NCBI GenBank assembly: GCA_009760885.1
Contig: CM019693.1
Coordinates: 46,444,751 to 46,508,750, forward strand
Length of the DNA stretch: 64,000 nt
Origin: Achatina immaculata
Lineage: Eukaryota; Mollusca; Gastropoda; Stylommatophora; Achatinidae
Direction of reading: 5' to 3'
The notes beneath the pieces are model-generated. The model ran no database searches. It worked only from the letters and a program-made list of their open reading frames with translations, and was not told where the DNA came from. The first letter of the stretch is position 1, and the number at the start of each line of letters is the position of its first letter. This document shows, one piece after another, positions 31,746 to 42,689 of the stretch. The translations under genes and the position numbers were made by a program.

Positions 31746-32944
31746 ATATTTGCTACTGCTGCCTCCTAGTGGCAAACCACAGGAGCTCTGCATGTGAGCT
31801 TTATTTTTTTTTTTAACTTGAAGAGTTTTTTTCTCTCTCTCTCTCTCTCTCTTGGTGTAAGAATAATCATGACCCTTTACATAGTTTCTTTGTTGTGAAG
31901 TTTTGAAATGTTTCACAGACATATAAAATAACCCTGTATTATATGACAAAGTTCATGACAATCTTTGTCCTGAAAAGGATAGATCAACTATGACAAACAT
32001 TTTGCCCTAAAAGGGACAAATTGACCACAACTGCTACATGCTAGGCTCAACAGCTTTGTCCTGAAAAGGACAACCAAACACAAAACTTAATCATGAACCA
32101 ACCAATCAAACAACCATTTCAGAACAAGACCAACTCACATTCCTATCCTTTCACATTTCGAACAGAAGTCTCAGCACACATCCTGTTGGTCTAAATTTCA
32201 AACAGAACTGACCCATTCATACACCCCACCAAGTCAGACCCCGTGACTGACTGACCAATCAAAACACAGATCTCTCTTCCCTGTGCTCAGTTAAACAGCT
32301 GAGCTATCATCAGGGCTTTCTAACCCCAATAAGCGAGTGTAAATGACCCATTCTGTAACAGAATAAACATTCTGTTACACTTATGCCTGTGCCGTTTCAA
32401 CAGTTGATTTTACATTCATATATTTTAGCATATGATTTCCATGTCTTGTGTCATGATGGTTGAATTTCTGTGCTTTATGAAAGTTTATGAACACTGACAC
32501 TAGACTTATTAATCTACATCAAAGTCCTGTCATGTCGCTTGTGCTGGTGTGAGGATGCCGATATACTACTATATGTTGACAACAATATGGCAGTGTAACT
32601 CCGTGAAAAGACAAGTGACAGTCAACAAGTAGCAGTGATACTGCTCTTCAATGTACAATAATACTCTTACAGATTTTTTGTAGGTTTTTGGTTTTAACAG
32701 ATGCTGATTCATTCACACTCAAATGTAAAGAACAAAATGTTACAGTAGATAATAGGTATGGTACATTACTAAGTGTCTGAAAACAAAGTAAGTAATGAGT
32801 AATGTGCTGCAGGCTTGGTTTTTTTTATTTTTTTATTTTAATATTATTTTGGCATGTAATTGTAATTTAATAATTTATAATCCTATAGATATAGGAATAA
32901 TGAATTATGGGGTCATCATGACACAAGTGTACTGAACGTGGGTG
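31746..32944. other. Intron sequence with TC tract and three TTTGTCCTGAAAAGGA motifs
   Basis: A (TC)n run occupies about 31831-31852. Between 31960 and 32090 a short palindrome-like motif TTGTCCTGAAAAGGACAA recurs in full once (near 32063) and in two degenerate forms. Otherwise nothing recognised. Confidence 0.5.
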
Positions 32945-33290
32945 TTTAAGTGTTAGCCTAGTATTGGTAACCTCTACCCTAAGGCCTGTCTTTATTAGTC
33001 TTGTACTGTATTTTGTGCCCTTCTTTCTTACTCTACGTCTTTCATAAAACATCTACTTTTTGTGTTTTTAATCTGTTGTGTTGTTTTTGTATGTGATTTT
33101 TTAAAAATGCTTTTGCTGACATATTGCATTTGTGTATGTTCTTCATTTATATGTGCTCATCTTACTTTCTGCTATTCTTTTTTCTGTTCACTCACCTCAC
33201 TCTTTCCATCTTTTTATAAAACTGAACCATATACCTCTGTCTTCATTAGTCTCGTATCAGAAACCTCAGCCACATGGCCTACCTTTGAGT
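32945..33290. repeat. Outlying units of the 42-bp minisatellite split by a decayed Penelope terminal repeat
   Basis: 32945-33010 (TTAGCCTAGTATTGGTAACC, TCTACCC) and 33240-33290 (TTAGTCTCGTATCAGAAACC) are units of the 16590-17196 array. Between them, 33063-33235 resembles the second Penelope terminal repeat (TTCATTTATATGTGCTCATC, then TTACTTTCTGC), strongly decayed. Confidence 0.65.
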
Positions 33291-33634
33291 AAGTAAATGA
33301 AAAACCAGTATTTTTCTCAGACTGAAAAAAAAAAAGCTGATAGACCTACATCAGCTTCTGCTTGTTTCACAATATATTTCATTTCTAGGGGAAGAAATCT
33401 TTCTTCTTTCCACTTACATAGCAATTAAGAAATTACACCCACATCTAAGATGCTACTATCATCCTTCTCCGGTCTAAGAACTTGTCTGTTAAATACATTC
33501 ATCTGGGTTTGAACAAATCAGAGATGGTGTTCGCTTAGGGGATTTTCATACAGGGTAATCAGGATTTTTGGTGCTTTTTTCTTCTGAGAGAAAAAAAAAC
33601 GATTTAGTGCTTCATGAAGCAGTAGTACTCACTG
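33291..33634. other. Intron sequence, nothing recognised
   Basis: A-run at 33326-33335; no element found. Confidence 0.45.
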
Positions 33635-33960
33635 AAGGAATGAATGAATGAAAGAATTGGGCACACAAGCCCGTCTTACATTCTGCCCTTCATCACTCCA
33701 TCTTTCATTCTTCCCACAGACTCGATTTAATACAAGTATACAAATTATATTAGGAAAATAAAAAAACATCAAAAGAATGTAAGATTAAACTATTGCATTC
33801 AAAGTAAAAGAGAAGAAGTAATTAACCTAATAAAATAGCACTCACATACACGCACACACACAGACATATACATAATCAAAATACATTGTCAGTACAGATC
33901 TTCTAACATATGTTTTTTAACAAACAAACATTAAAATAGTTTCTAACTATATCTAACAAG
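33635..33960 (-). mobile_element. LINE-G-related 3' UTR fragment
   Basis: GAATTGGGCACACAAGCCCG, then TTACATTCTGCCCTTCATCA matches the LINE-G UTR for the first ~60 bp. After that it diverges, suggesting a related subfamily. The left edge carries a GAATGAAT tail; a CA/CATA tract lies near 33840-33875. Confidence 0.6.
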
Positions 33961-34159
33961 TTATTTTTTTAACTGTGTCATTTTAGGAAGCCTTATTTTT
34001 GTATGTAACAGCAATTTGTGATATTCTACATCTGCAAAGATAACCACCTCATTTTTGTATGTAACAGCAGTTTGTGATATTCTACATCTGCAGTTTTGCA
34101 AAGTTCTTTCAGGCAATCCATGCATATAGTTTCTAGTTAGACTGCTGCCTTGACTGTGC

Positions 34160-34530
34160 AGCCAAATACTTAAACCTACATATGTTAAGAGACACTTCAT
34201 ATAAACTAAACATGCTGGCTGCTGGCTGTGAAGTGAGTTTCTGCTTCTAGCTCAATAATATCATCACCCATGACAACTTCAATCATGAAAGGTGTATACA
34301 AAACCTTTCTTAACTAGTTTCATTTAAAAGGAAAACAAAATTAAATTTCATGACTCAGCTATCACTGTGGTGTTTGTGATATAACATGTCTGATTATAAA
34401 ACTACTAAGATGTGCACAGAGCTCAGTATGTAGTCATTGTAGAGAAAACTAGCTACATATATGATATGATGTGGTCATAGTTTGAGCGGTGAATGTTTCT
34501 TAGAGTAATTCATTTCTTTTAAATGGTTTG
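34160..34530. repeat. Dispersed intronic repeat D, copy 2
   Basis: The longest copy: the left half matches 17272-17480 and the right half (CATGACTCAGCTATCACTGT to TTTAAATGG) matches 34797-34990. Just upstream a 56-bp tandem duplication (34003-34105, TTTTTGTATGTAACAGCA...) is present. Confidence 0.85.
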
Positions 34531-34539
34531 TGTCTTTAA

Positions 34540-34612
34540 AAAAAAAGGCAGTCAGATGGGCTTTCCCTGCCCAATCCTTCACCCTTTGCAAATAAAGCCA
34601 ATCAATCAATCA
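34540..34612 (+). mobile_element. Retroposon 3' end with (AATC)n tail
   Basis: GGGCTTTCCCTGCCCAATCC, then CACCCTTTGCAAATAAAGCC and (AATC)n. The AATAAAG plus tetranucleotide tail equals the LINE-G 3' end read in its sense direction (CCCTTTGAAATAAAGATCAA). It ends 40 bp before the exon 5 acceptor. Confidence 0.65.
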
Positions 34613-34652
34613 ATCAGTCATCTGACCTTTTAACCTTTGACTTATTTCTAAG

Positions 34653-34783
34653 GTTATGGAGTTGAGTATGACTTTATGGACCCTAGACAGTTGAAGCCAA
34701 CTCTAGAGACATGCCTTATTTCGGGACTTTTCTTTGCTGGCCAGATCAATGGGACAACAGGCTATGAAGAAGCTGCTGCTCAG
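34653..34783 (+). CDS. MTO1: MTO1 internal exon 5 of 8 (GidA signature 2, first part)
   Basis: Reads [20 protein letters not shown], then [20 protein letters not shown] and AAQ. The [16 protein letters not shown] motif is the second GidA signature and part of the FAD site; G-Y-x-V-E-Y-D precedes it as in all family members. Acceptor TTATTTCTAAG, donor CTCAG|GTAAAA. Ends in phase 0. Confidence 0.97.
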
Positions 34784-34796
34784 GTAAAAACACAAC

Positions 34797-34990
34797 TCAT
34801 GACTGGGTTATCACTCTGCTCCCTGTCATATACCATGTCTGGTTTGTTAAAATCCTAAGATGTATGTGGACTTCAATATCTGGTCAGTGTGGAGAAAACT
34901 AGCCACATGCATGATATTATGTGATTATTCTTTGTGTGTTGAATGCTGATTAGATAATTCATTTCTTTTAAATGGTCTGTATGATTCAGT
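34797..34990. repeat. Dispersed intronic repeat D, copy 3
   Basis: Begins 13 bp after the exon 5 donor and matches the right half of copy 2 (GAGAAAACTAGCCACATGCA, then AATTCATTTCTTTTAAATGG) with about 80% identity by eye. Confidence 0.75.
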
Positions 34991-35310
34991 TTTCCTGATT
35001 GAAGAGCTTCTTGTCTTAGTTAATTTTGTTTCAAATTTGGAAAGATGACAACAAAAGCACTTCAGCTTTTGCAATCAGCTGTGTGAGAAGATGGATGCTG
35101 TGTGTCAGACCTTATATTTCAAGTAGCAGAACTTCAGTCACAAATGATGAAAGACTGAATGTGCTTTCAGATTCTAAAACCGACGAAAAGTATCCAGGTT
35201 TGTGAATTTATTTGTGCCAGTCAGCAGCAGCTGACTTATTTGAGAGGTTGTGAAAGAAGTAGGAATAGCAAATAGGTTTTTCCATGAAATTTTTCACAAT
35301 GTTTGAGCTT

Positions 35311-35635
35311 CAGTCATGCTACTGTAGGCAGCCAGTCAGTCATGCTACTGTAAGCATCCAGTCAGTCATATGCTACTTTAGATAGCCAGTCAGCCATTCT
35401 ACTGTAGGCAGCCAGTCAGTCATGCTACTGTAAGCAGCCAGTCAGTCATTTGTTACTGTAGACATCCAGTCAGTCATGCTACTGTAAGCATCCAGTCAGT
35501 CATATGCTACTTTAGATAGCCAGTCAGCCATTCTACTATAGGCAGCCAGTTAGTCATGCAACTGTAGGCAGCCAGTCAGTCATGCTACTGTAGACAGCCA
35601 GTCAGCCATGCTACTGTAGACAGCCAGTCAGTATA
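35311..35635. repeat. 26-28 bp minisatellite, 12 copies, with higher-order order
   Basis: Unit TCAGTCATGCTACTGTAGGC plus AGCCAG. Variants CATCCAG, ATATGCTACTTTAGATAG and CCATTCTACT occur in the same order at units 2-4 and 7-9, indicating a five-unit segmental duplication. Confidence 0.94.
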
Positions 35636-35639
35636 ATTA

Positions 35640-36684
35640 AATTTTTAAAAATAGTTTTCAGTTATGTTTCATTATTGATAGAGAGTGGTCATGACTTCAC
35701 AGTTCTGTTTTGAAAATTTTAAATTAAGATCAGTACAAAAAAAAAACAATTTTTAAAAACCCACTTTTTTATATGTATTACTTTTCTTATAAAACTTAAT
35801 GCCATTCCATTAGAAAAAAATGTGTGCAATCCTTAATAAATATATATAGATATATAATGAATAATCCTATGATCAGAACTGTAAACAATTTTCTTGATTC
35901 GTTCATCTATCAGGATATATTTCTTATGTGATGAGGCTTGCTCTCACAGAAACTTCTTGTGAATAGTCTGTTTTCTCAACAGTTTTTAGTTTGTTTATAA
36001 GTCTCCATATGAAGTGATGATACTTAATCAAGCTCAATTTTCTGTGAGCTGCTTCAGTAAAATGATTTGTTTAGTTGTTATTCAGGACTTAACCTGTAGA
36101 CATTCCATATCTTAGTGCTGCCATTTCTGTTTTGTTTCGCAACATTAACTATGAATCTGTGCTTGTAGAAACGCTTCCCAAATGGACACAGTAACTGCTA
36201 GTTCATAATAATATCTAATGCAGATGGAACTCTAGCCACAACTCTAAATTTATTTTAGATTCTTCTTGCCTCATTTTTTATAAAGCATAGAAAATTGACA
36301 CAGTAAAGCCTTGATCAGCCAAGGTGACATATAAAAACAGAATATATATGACAGTTCCAACATTTGTTGGTTTCTTTCTCAAAATTAAAATTCACTATAG
36401 ATGATCAAATCTGAAATCATGCAAGAATTTGACTCGGTACAAATATTAAATTTCCACAGTCAGCAGGGTTAGGCAGAACAGCTAGTAACTGGGTACGCTT
36501 GCTTGAATGCATCTTCATACTGAACCTTTGTCAGGGTTTAATTCATCTTCATACCGATTCTTTGTCAGGGTTTAATGCATCTTCATACTGCAGGGTTTTC
36601 CAGCATTAGTTAAAGCATTATTAAAAATCGGAACAAGTGTTTCAATAGTCTAATAATTTCAGTATTATCATTGCTGGAAGTGAT
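35640..36684. other. Intron sequence, nothing recognised
   Basis: AT-rich. Near 35855-35900 it contains AT dinucleotides and AATGAATAATCCTATGATCA, the inverse of the sequence at 7328-7350. Short repeated phrase CATCTTCATACTG near 36510-36595. Confidence 0.5.
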
Positions 36685-36800
36685 GTGTTGTTGTTGTTGT
36701 TCGTCCATCGTCTTCGATGATGACCACAGAATCATCTTAGTCAGAGGAAGGAGAGGTGTGCCCATGCATGATCAACTAGCCCTATACGATCTGACTACGT
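36685..36800 (-). mobile_element. Possible LINE 3' end with (AAC)n tail
   Basis: TGTTGTTGTTGTTGTTCGTC, then CATCGTCTTCGATGATGACC. Read on the minus strand this is GGTCATCATCGAAGACGATG, then GACGAACAACAAC, a LINE-style 3' end with trinucleotide tail. The following 250 bp contain an unrecognised 121-codon open stretch (36671-37036), which I do not call a gene. Confidence 0.4.
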
Positions 36801-37923
36801 GCCCTGTCCATCAAGTGTATATCAAACTGATGTACATTTGCAACAGACAGCTAGCACTCCTGACATCTTCTGAATTTTCTCTTACTGTCTCTGCTGCTCT
36901 AATCAAACATGTACATGAACCTGCTATGACAGAATTGTTTGGTAATGAACTTAAGGCTCGTCATAATCTAAGTATTCTGAGTCACAAAGCTTCCTTTCCC
37001 TTGTACTCAGAACCTAATTGTGTGGAAAAATTCTGAGTGGCCAGTGAATACTTGACCTGTGCTGGAAACTTGATTATCCTGCAGTTTTGGATTGTAATAC
37101 ATGGGGAAAAAATTGATTATTTGAAAATCCCAACAGAATGTCATCAGAAAAACTAGAATCAAAATCTTAGTACTGTGCCCATATAAGTCTTTTTTTTAAA
37201 GGTATGACATCTTAAGGATGATAAAGATGAATATGACAAAATAAATAAAGAAATAAAACACAAATGCAATAAAGCTAAAGATGAGTGGCTAAATAAGAAA
37301 TGTAGTGAAATAGAGACACACCATCATGGAAACACAAGAGATATGTACAAACAAATAAAGGAGTTAGCAAACAAAAGGGCATACCACAAGACTGGTTGCC
37401 TGAAGTCAAAGGAGGGGCATACAATAATTGACAGAGATGAAATAATGGCACGATGGTGTGAATACATTAGAGAACTCTATGAGGACAATAGAAGTGAAAT
37501 AGATATACAAAATAATAATGAAGGGCCTCCTATATTAAAAGCAGAAGTGGAAGAAGCCATCAAACACATGAAGAACAACAAAGCACCAGGACCAGATAAA
37601 ATCACCAAGGAAGAATTGGAGGCATTAGGAGAGCTTGACATAGAAATAATTACCAGATTGTTGAATGACATCTATAACAGTAACTATGTCCCATCAGACC
37701 TTTTGCAATCATTTTTCATTGCCCTACCAAAGAAACAAAGTGCAGTTGAATGTGAAGACCACCGAACCATTAGTCTTACGAGCCATGTTACCAAAATCCT
37801 ACATCATATTGTTATGAGAAGAGTCAGGAGCAAAATAAAAGACGAAATCACTGAAGAACAGTGCAGCTTCGTCGAAGGAAAAGGTACAAGTTACCCATAT
37901 ATATAATAAGAGCATTGACGGAG

Positions 37924-38576
37924 TTAGCTCTTTCCGTGCCAGACGTCAATTTTTTTACGCTTCCTGTACCCCTGTTGCGTGCCAGGCGTCGGTACATATT
38001 TTGTCCACTTTTCCGGTGACACTTTTCAAAATAGTGAAAGAGTCCTTAGATACGAGCGATGCTGAGCGAGAAAAAGGAAGAGAAACATCGAAATTTTTCA
38101 ATTATTGATGACGTATATAGGGGTATGGACATGGCCTGTGACCACCCCGCTGCTCTTGAATGTATCCCAAGTAGATCTAGACATATTTAGATGACTGGAG
38201 AAGTAGTTAGGAGGTTATTTCAGACATTAATTTAGCGAGAATGCAACATTGAATCAGAATATGAGATCGACAAGTAGATCTACACATCTCAGGTGGTGGT
38301 AAGTAGTGCATATCTAGACCTAGCCGATGGTGAGCTGGGCACAATCATTGTCTAAAAACATCACATTACTTCTTTTTTTCTAAAAAAACTCTGCATTTAT
38401 GAAATTTTCATTCATTTAGTTATACTTTGAAACTTAATAAGTATACGGAAGTACATGTAAATACTGTTTTCCATTCCATTTTATAACTATACCCCCTAAC
38501 CCTATCAAGACCCGCGTTTTTACTCTGGCACGCCACAACACGTCCGTGTTTCTTCCTGTGGCACGGAAAGAGTTAA
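37924..38576. mobile_element. TTAA-type MITE (piggyBac-like), copy 1
   Basis: Ends CTCTTTCCGTGCCA... and ...GGCACGGAAAGAG are inverted repeats, bordered by TTAG (mutated TTAA, 37924) and TTAA (38573). Internal sequence matches 49041-49731. It contains a short open stretch ESLDTSDAEREKGRETSKFF. It interrupts RTE-A between two RT motifs. Confidence 0.85.
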
Positions 38577-39105
38577 TAGAAGTAAAGATGTACTTATACT
38601 TATGCTTCATAGACTACTGTAAAGCGTTTGATAAAGTGAAACACACAGAAATTATAAGATTGCTAGAAGACATCAACATAAATGGGAAAGATCTGAAACA
38701 TTGAAAGTCGAGAACCAAATAGGAGCATTCCAAGACATACAGTTGGGGATGAGACAAGGATATATTTTATCTCCTGATCTCTTCTCCTTGTACAGCGAAA
38801 ACTTAATGAGAAATATAGAGTACATGCCAGGAATATCAGTTGGCAGGTACAACCGTAACAACTGAAGATATGCTGATGACAGAGTCCTAATTGCTAAGAG
38901 TAAAGGGGAGCTACATGCTCTTCTGGACGTCATGGTACGCGAAAGTAAAAATAAAGGTCTCACCTGAACAAAAAGAAGACTGAAGTGATGGTCATCTCAA
39001 AGAAAAGAATAACCCCAAAATGTAGCATTACCATCAATGGCACAAATCTGAAACAAGTTGATAGATTCAAGTACTTAGGAACGATTATAACAGCTGATGG
39101 GAAAT

Positions 39106-40407
39106 ATCACAATGAAACGCTGTTGGCGAGATCTCTTCCCGGCCAATGAAGAAATTTGCAAATGAGGTTGCCGCGCAGCATCACTGCGGAAAAGGTGGTT
39201 GAAAGAATAAAGCGAAGCAAACAGTCAAATCACGGCACCTCTGGTCTGGAGGTCGGCCACGTCCTGAGTGCAGTCATATCGTGTGAAATGCATGAACCGG
39301 TTTGTCCCAGAGGTTAAGTCACTGCTGGCTTGACTTTTCAAATGCCGCGCGTGGAGTGAAGCTCCTCCCGGTTAAGGAAGTAATGCGGAAATAAAGGTTG
39401 CTGTGCGGCGCCGATGGGAAAAGGTGGTGGAAAGTGAAGTTTAACCTGGTATGTCCAGTAGTATCGCTACGAGAGCTATACCACGGCACCTCTGCTCTAG
39501 AGGCCGCCTACGTCCGAAATACACCTACACTGGTGAAATATGCCTAAACCGGCACACACCAGGGGTGGAACTCGATGGCTAGACATGTCATGCCACCTCC
39601 GCTCTAGAGGTCGGTAACGCCTGATAAACACCCATACTGGTGAATTTTGCCTAAACCGGCTCATACCAGGGGTGAATCTTGAAGGCTATGAATGTCACAG
39701 TACCTCTGCCCTAGAGGTCGGTCCCGTCCCAAACATGCCCATACTGGGAAATGCCTAAACCGGCTCAACCCAGGGGTAGAAGTCACTAGTGGCGAGGATT
39801 CGTCCTCCTGGACAAAAGCTCCATCCTGGTCACAACTAGGAAGGGTAGCGGCCACGACCGCAAAATGCTGAAGTCGGAGACACTGGACCAGGGAAGTCTA
39901 GATAGGCAACCACCTCTCACCCGGCGTGGATGTCTGCGTATCCTAATCACGCTGAGGTTTTCCGGTGAGAAAGTCCAACCCTGGACTGGATGGGCAACCA
40001 CCTCTCACCCGGCGGTGATACACGGGTATCTCATAACACGTCGAGGTTTTCCGGTGAGAAAGTCCAACTCTGGCCTGGGTGGGCTAACGCCTCTCACCCA
40101 GCGGGGATGCACTGATATTCCAAACACGTCGAGGTCTTCCGGTGAGAAAGTCCAACCCTAGACCAAACTGGTGCAATGAAAACCACGGTGTCACGCAATC
40201 CCGCTTCCGAGACCCACCAAGAATACAGGCTAAAGCACTGTGATACTCTGAACCCCTTGTGGTCCTTCGTGGAACTCATGTGGTCTATTTTGGACCACAC
40301 AGGGGACCACCGGACCTAACGAGGACCACATGTGTGAATTCAGTAGGTTCACAGTGCGGTTTTTGGTGGTAGAAGTGAACGAAGAAGAAGAAGAAGATCA
40401 CAATGAA
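39106..40407 (+). mobile_element. GC-rich GAA-tailed non-coding element (shorter copy), 11-bp target duplication
   Basis: Target ATCACAATGAA at 39106-39116 and 40397-40407. The 1,280-bp insert starts CGCTGTTGGCGAGATCTCTT and ends (GAA)n. It is similar, in opposite orientation, to 24314-25515. Sub-repeats: AAACCGG...CCTCTGCTCTAGAGGTCGG-type units (39240-39780) and GTGAGAAAGTCCAAC...CACCTCTCACCC units (39905-40160). Without it RTE-A reads DGKYHNEIKIRRAQAKLAFQ. No ORF of note. Confidence 0.88.
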
Positions 40408-41078
40408 ATAAAAATCAGACGTGCTCAAGCCAAGTTAGCATTCCAGACAATGAGTCATCTTGCACAACAGATCCATATCAGTGGAAACAAGATTCCGAGT
40501 ACTTAAATGTTACATCAAGCCAATTTTATTTTATGCGTGTGAAGCATGGTCTATGAATAAGAAAGTACAGCAAGACATGGAAGCCATGGTGATGTGGTTT
40601 ATAAGAAGAATGTTGAAGATACCATGGACACCCAAGAAAACCATTGAACAAGTCTTAAGAGAGGCTGGAGTTAAAAGGCAAATTACAGCAGAGATCAGAG
40701 GCAGACAAGTGAGATTTATAGGATATTTCCTGAGAAGAGGAAAATTGGAACACACTGTAGCAACTGGAAAAATTGAAGGAAGAAGAGACAGAGGAAGACA
40801 GAAAGAGAAGTTACTGGATGGGCTGTGAGTGTGGCTAGGAAGAAAGTCACCGGCAGATCTCATAATCAAGTCTGATTAAGGTGGCCTGAAATGAGAAAAT
40901 ATAGATCATGATAATGCACTGGCTTACTCATGCTTCCATTCGTTTTTTTATTGGCAGTTCTTGGCAGAGAACAAAGTCACCCTCATTCCCACCAAATTTA
41001 TTGAATGGATCCTATGTGAATCTTTTTTATTTCCAGAACTGAACAGATCATTAATAAAAGGATGTCATTTTGAAGAAA

Positions 41079-42615
41079 TCAATCGGTCATCATTAAAGTG
41101 CCATGTCATATGGTGTAGGCGATCATTTCTGTCCACAATTCCCTGTCTTTTGAGTTGATTATAAGCTCTGCTGGTTGATTTTCTTCTTAGCCAAACTTAC
41201 AGGCCATCTAGTAACTTTTTCCTTTGTCTTCCTCTTTCTCTTCTTCCCTCAGTTTTTCCATTTGCCACAGTGTGTTCCAGTTTTCCTCTTCTCAGGAAAT
41301 GTCCTATAAATCTTGATTGCCTCTAATTTACCTTTTAACTCCAGAGTCTCTTTAGACTTCTTCATTGGTTTTCTTAGCTGTCCATGGTAGCTTCAACATC
41401 CTTCTTATAAACCACATTTCCTTGTCCTCCATTTCTCACTGTACTCTCTTACTCACAGGCCATGCTTCATGCCCATAACACAGAACTGGCTCCATGTAAC
41501 ATTTAAGTACTCCAGTTCTTTACAAGATTTGTCTGGATGCCTGAGCACGTCTACTTTTTATTTCATTGTGATATTTCCCATCAGTTGTTAAGTTCCTAAG
41601 TACTTGAATTTGTGCCATTGATGTTAATGCTACATTTTAGTGGTATTCTTTTCTTCGAGGTGACCATCATTTCAGTCTTCTTTTTGTTCAGGCTGAGACC
41701 TTTTGGTTTCATGAACCACAATGTCCAGAAGAGCCTGTAGCTCCCCTTCACTTTTAGCAATAAGAACTGTGTCGTCTGCATATCTTAAGTTGTTACGATT
41801 GTACCCACTAACTGATACTCCTAGCATGCTCTCTATGTTTCTCATTATGTTTTCACTGTACAAGGAGAAGAGGTCAGGAGATAGAACACATCCTTGTCTC
41901 ACTACCAATTTTATATTTTGGTATGCTCCTATTTGGTTCTCAACCTTCATTGCTGCTGATTGCTGCCAGTATATATTTTTGATGAGTTTCAGATCTTTAC
42001 CATCTATGTTGATGTCTTCCAGCATTCTTATATTTTCCATGTGTCTCACTTTATCAAATGATTTACAGTAGTCTATGAAGCATAAGTATAGGTACATCTT
42101 TACTTCTATTGACTCTCCATCAGCGTTCTCAATATATTGCATTACTTGTACCTTTTTCCTTCGACGAAGCCACACTGTTCTTCAGCAATTTCTGGTTTTA
42201 TTTTGCCCCTAACTCTTCTCATGACAATACGAAGCACGATTTTAGTAACATAGCTCATAAGACTAATGTTTCAATGGTCTTCACATTCAACTGCACCTTG
42301 TTTCTTTGGTAGGGCAATGAAGAATGATTGCAAAAGGTCTGATGGACATAATTACTGTTATAGATGTCATTCAACAATCTGGTAATTATTTCTGTGCCAA
42401 GCTCTCCTAATGCTTCCAAATCTTCCTTGGTGATTTGATCTGGTCCCTGTGCTTTGTCTTTCATGTGTTTGATATCTTCTTCCACTTCTTCATTTATTAT
42501 GGGAGGCCCTTCATTATTATTTTGTATATCTATTTCGCTTCTTTTGTCCTCATATAATTCTCTAATATATTCACTCCATCGTGCCATTATTTCATCTCTG
42601 TCCCACCCATATCAT
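41079..42615 (-). pseudogene. RTE-A retrotransposon, opposite orientation
   Basis: Minus strand from the right: MARWSEYIRELYEDKRSEID, then NEEVEEDIKHMKDKAQGPDQ, RLLNDIYNSNYV, VKMYLYLCFIDYCKSFDKVR (motif A), IKLVVRQGCVLSPDLFSLYS, NNLRYADDTVLIAKSEGELQ (motif C, intact YADD) and EMMVTSKKRIPLKC. The 3' end (CGCCTACACCATATGACATG, then GCAC) is followed by AATGATGACCGATTGATT. Together with 37225-40880 it forms an inverted pair about 200 bp apart. Frameshifts occur near 41670 and 42250. Confidence 0.87.
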
Positions 42616-42689
42616 TTCATTCTTGCATATGAAGCACCATAGAGGTTATGGCTACTTCAAGACAGCTGCTTGAATAATCCCTGTGCATT

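Larger units (their letters stand above)
37225..40880 (+). pseudogene. RTE-A retrotransposon with two later insertions
   Basis: Order: KAKDEWLNKKCSEIETHHHG-like linker (37275-37330); MYKQIKELANKRAYHKTGCL; GPPILKAEVEEAIKHMKNNK; RLLNDIYNSNYVPSDLLQSF and ECEDHRTISLTSHVTKIL (RT fingers); EITEEQCSFVEGK. A TTAA element follows (37924-38576), then LCFIDYCKAFDKVKH (RT motif A, catalytic Asp), GYILSPDLFSLYSEN, YADDRVLIAKSKGELHALLD (motif C) and VDRFKYLGTIITADGK. After the GAA-tailed insert (39117-40396): SVETRFRVLKCYIKPILFYA, MVMWFIRRMLKIPWTPKK and RGRQVRFIGYFLRRGK. No endonuclease domain. Several stops. Confidence 0.88.

Noticed and set aside
36671..37036. 121-codon + ORF
   Set aside because: Starts within a GTT tract of a likely LINE 3' end; no recognised domain and no exon borders.
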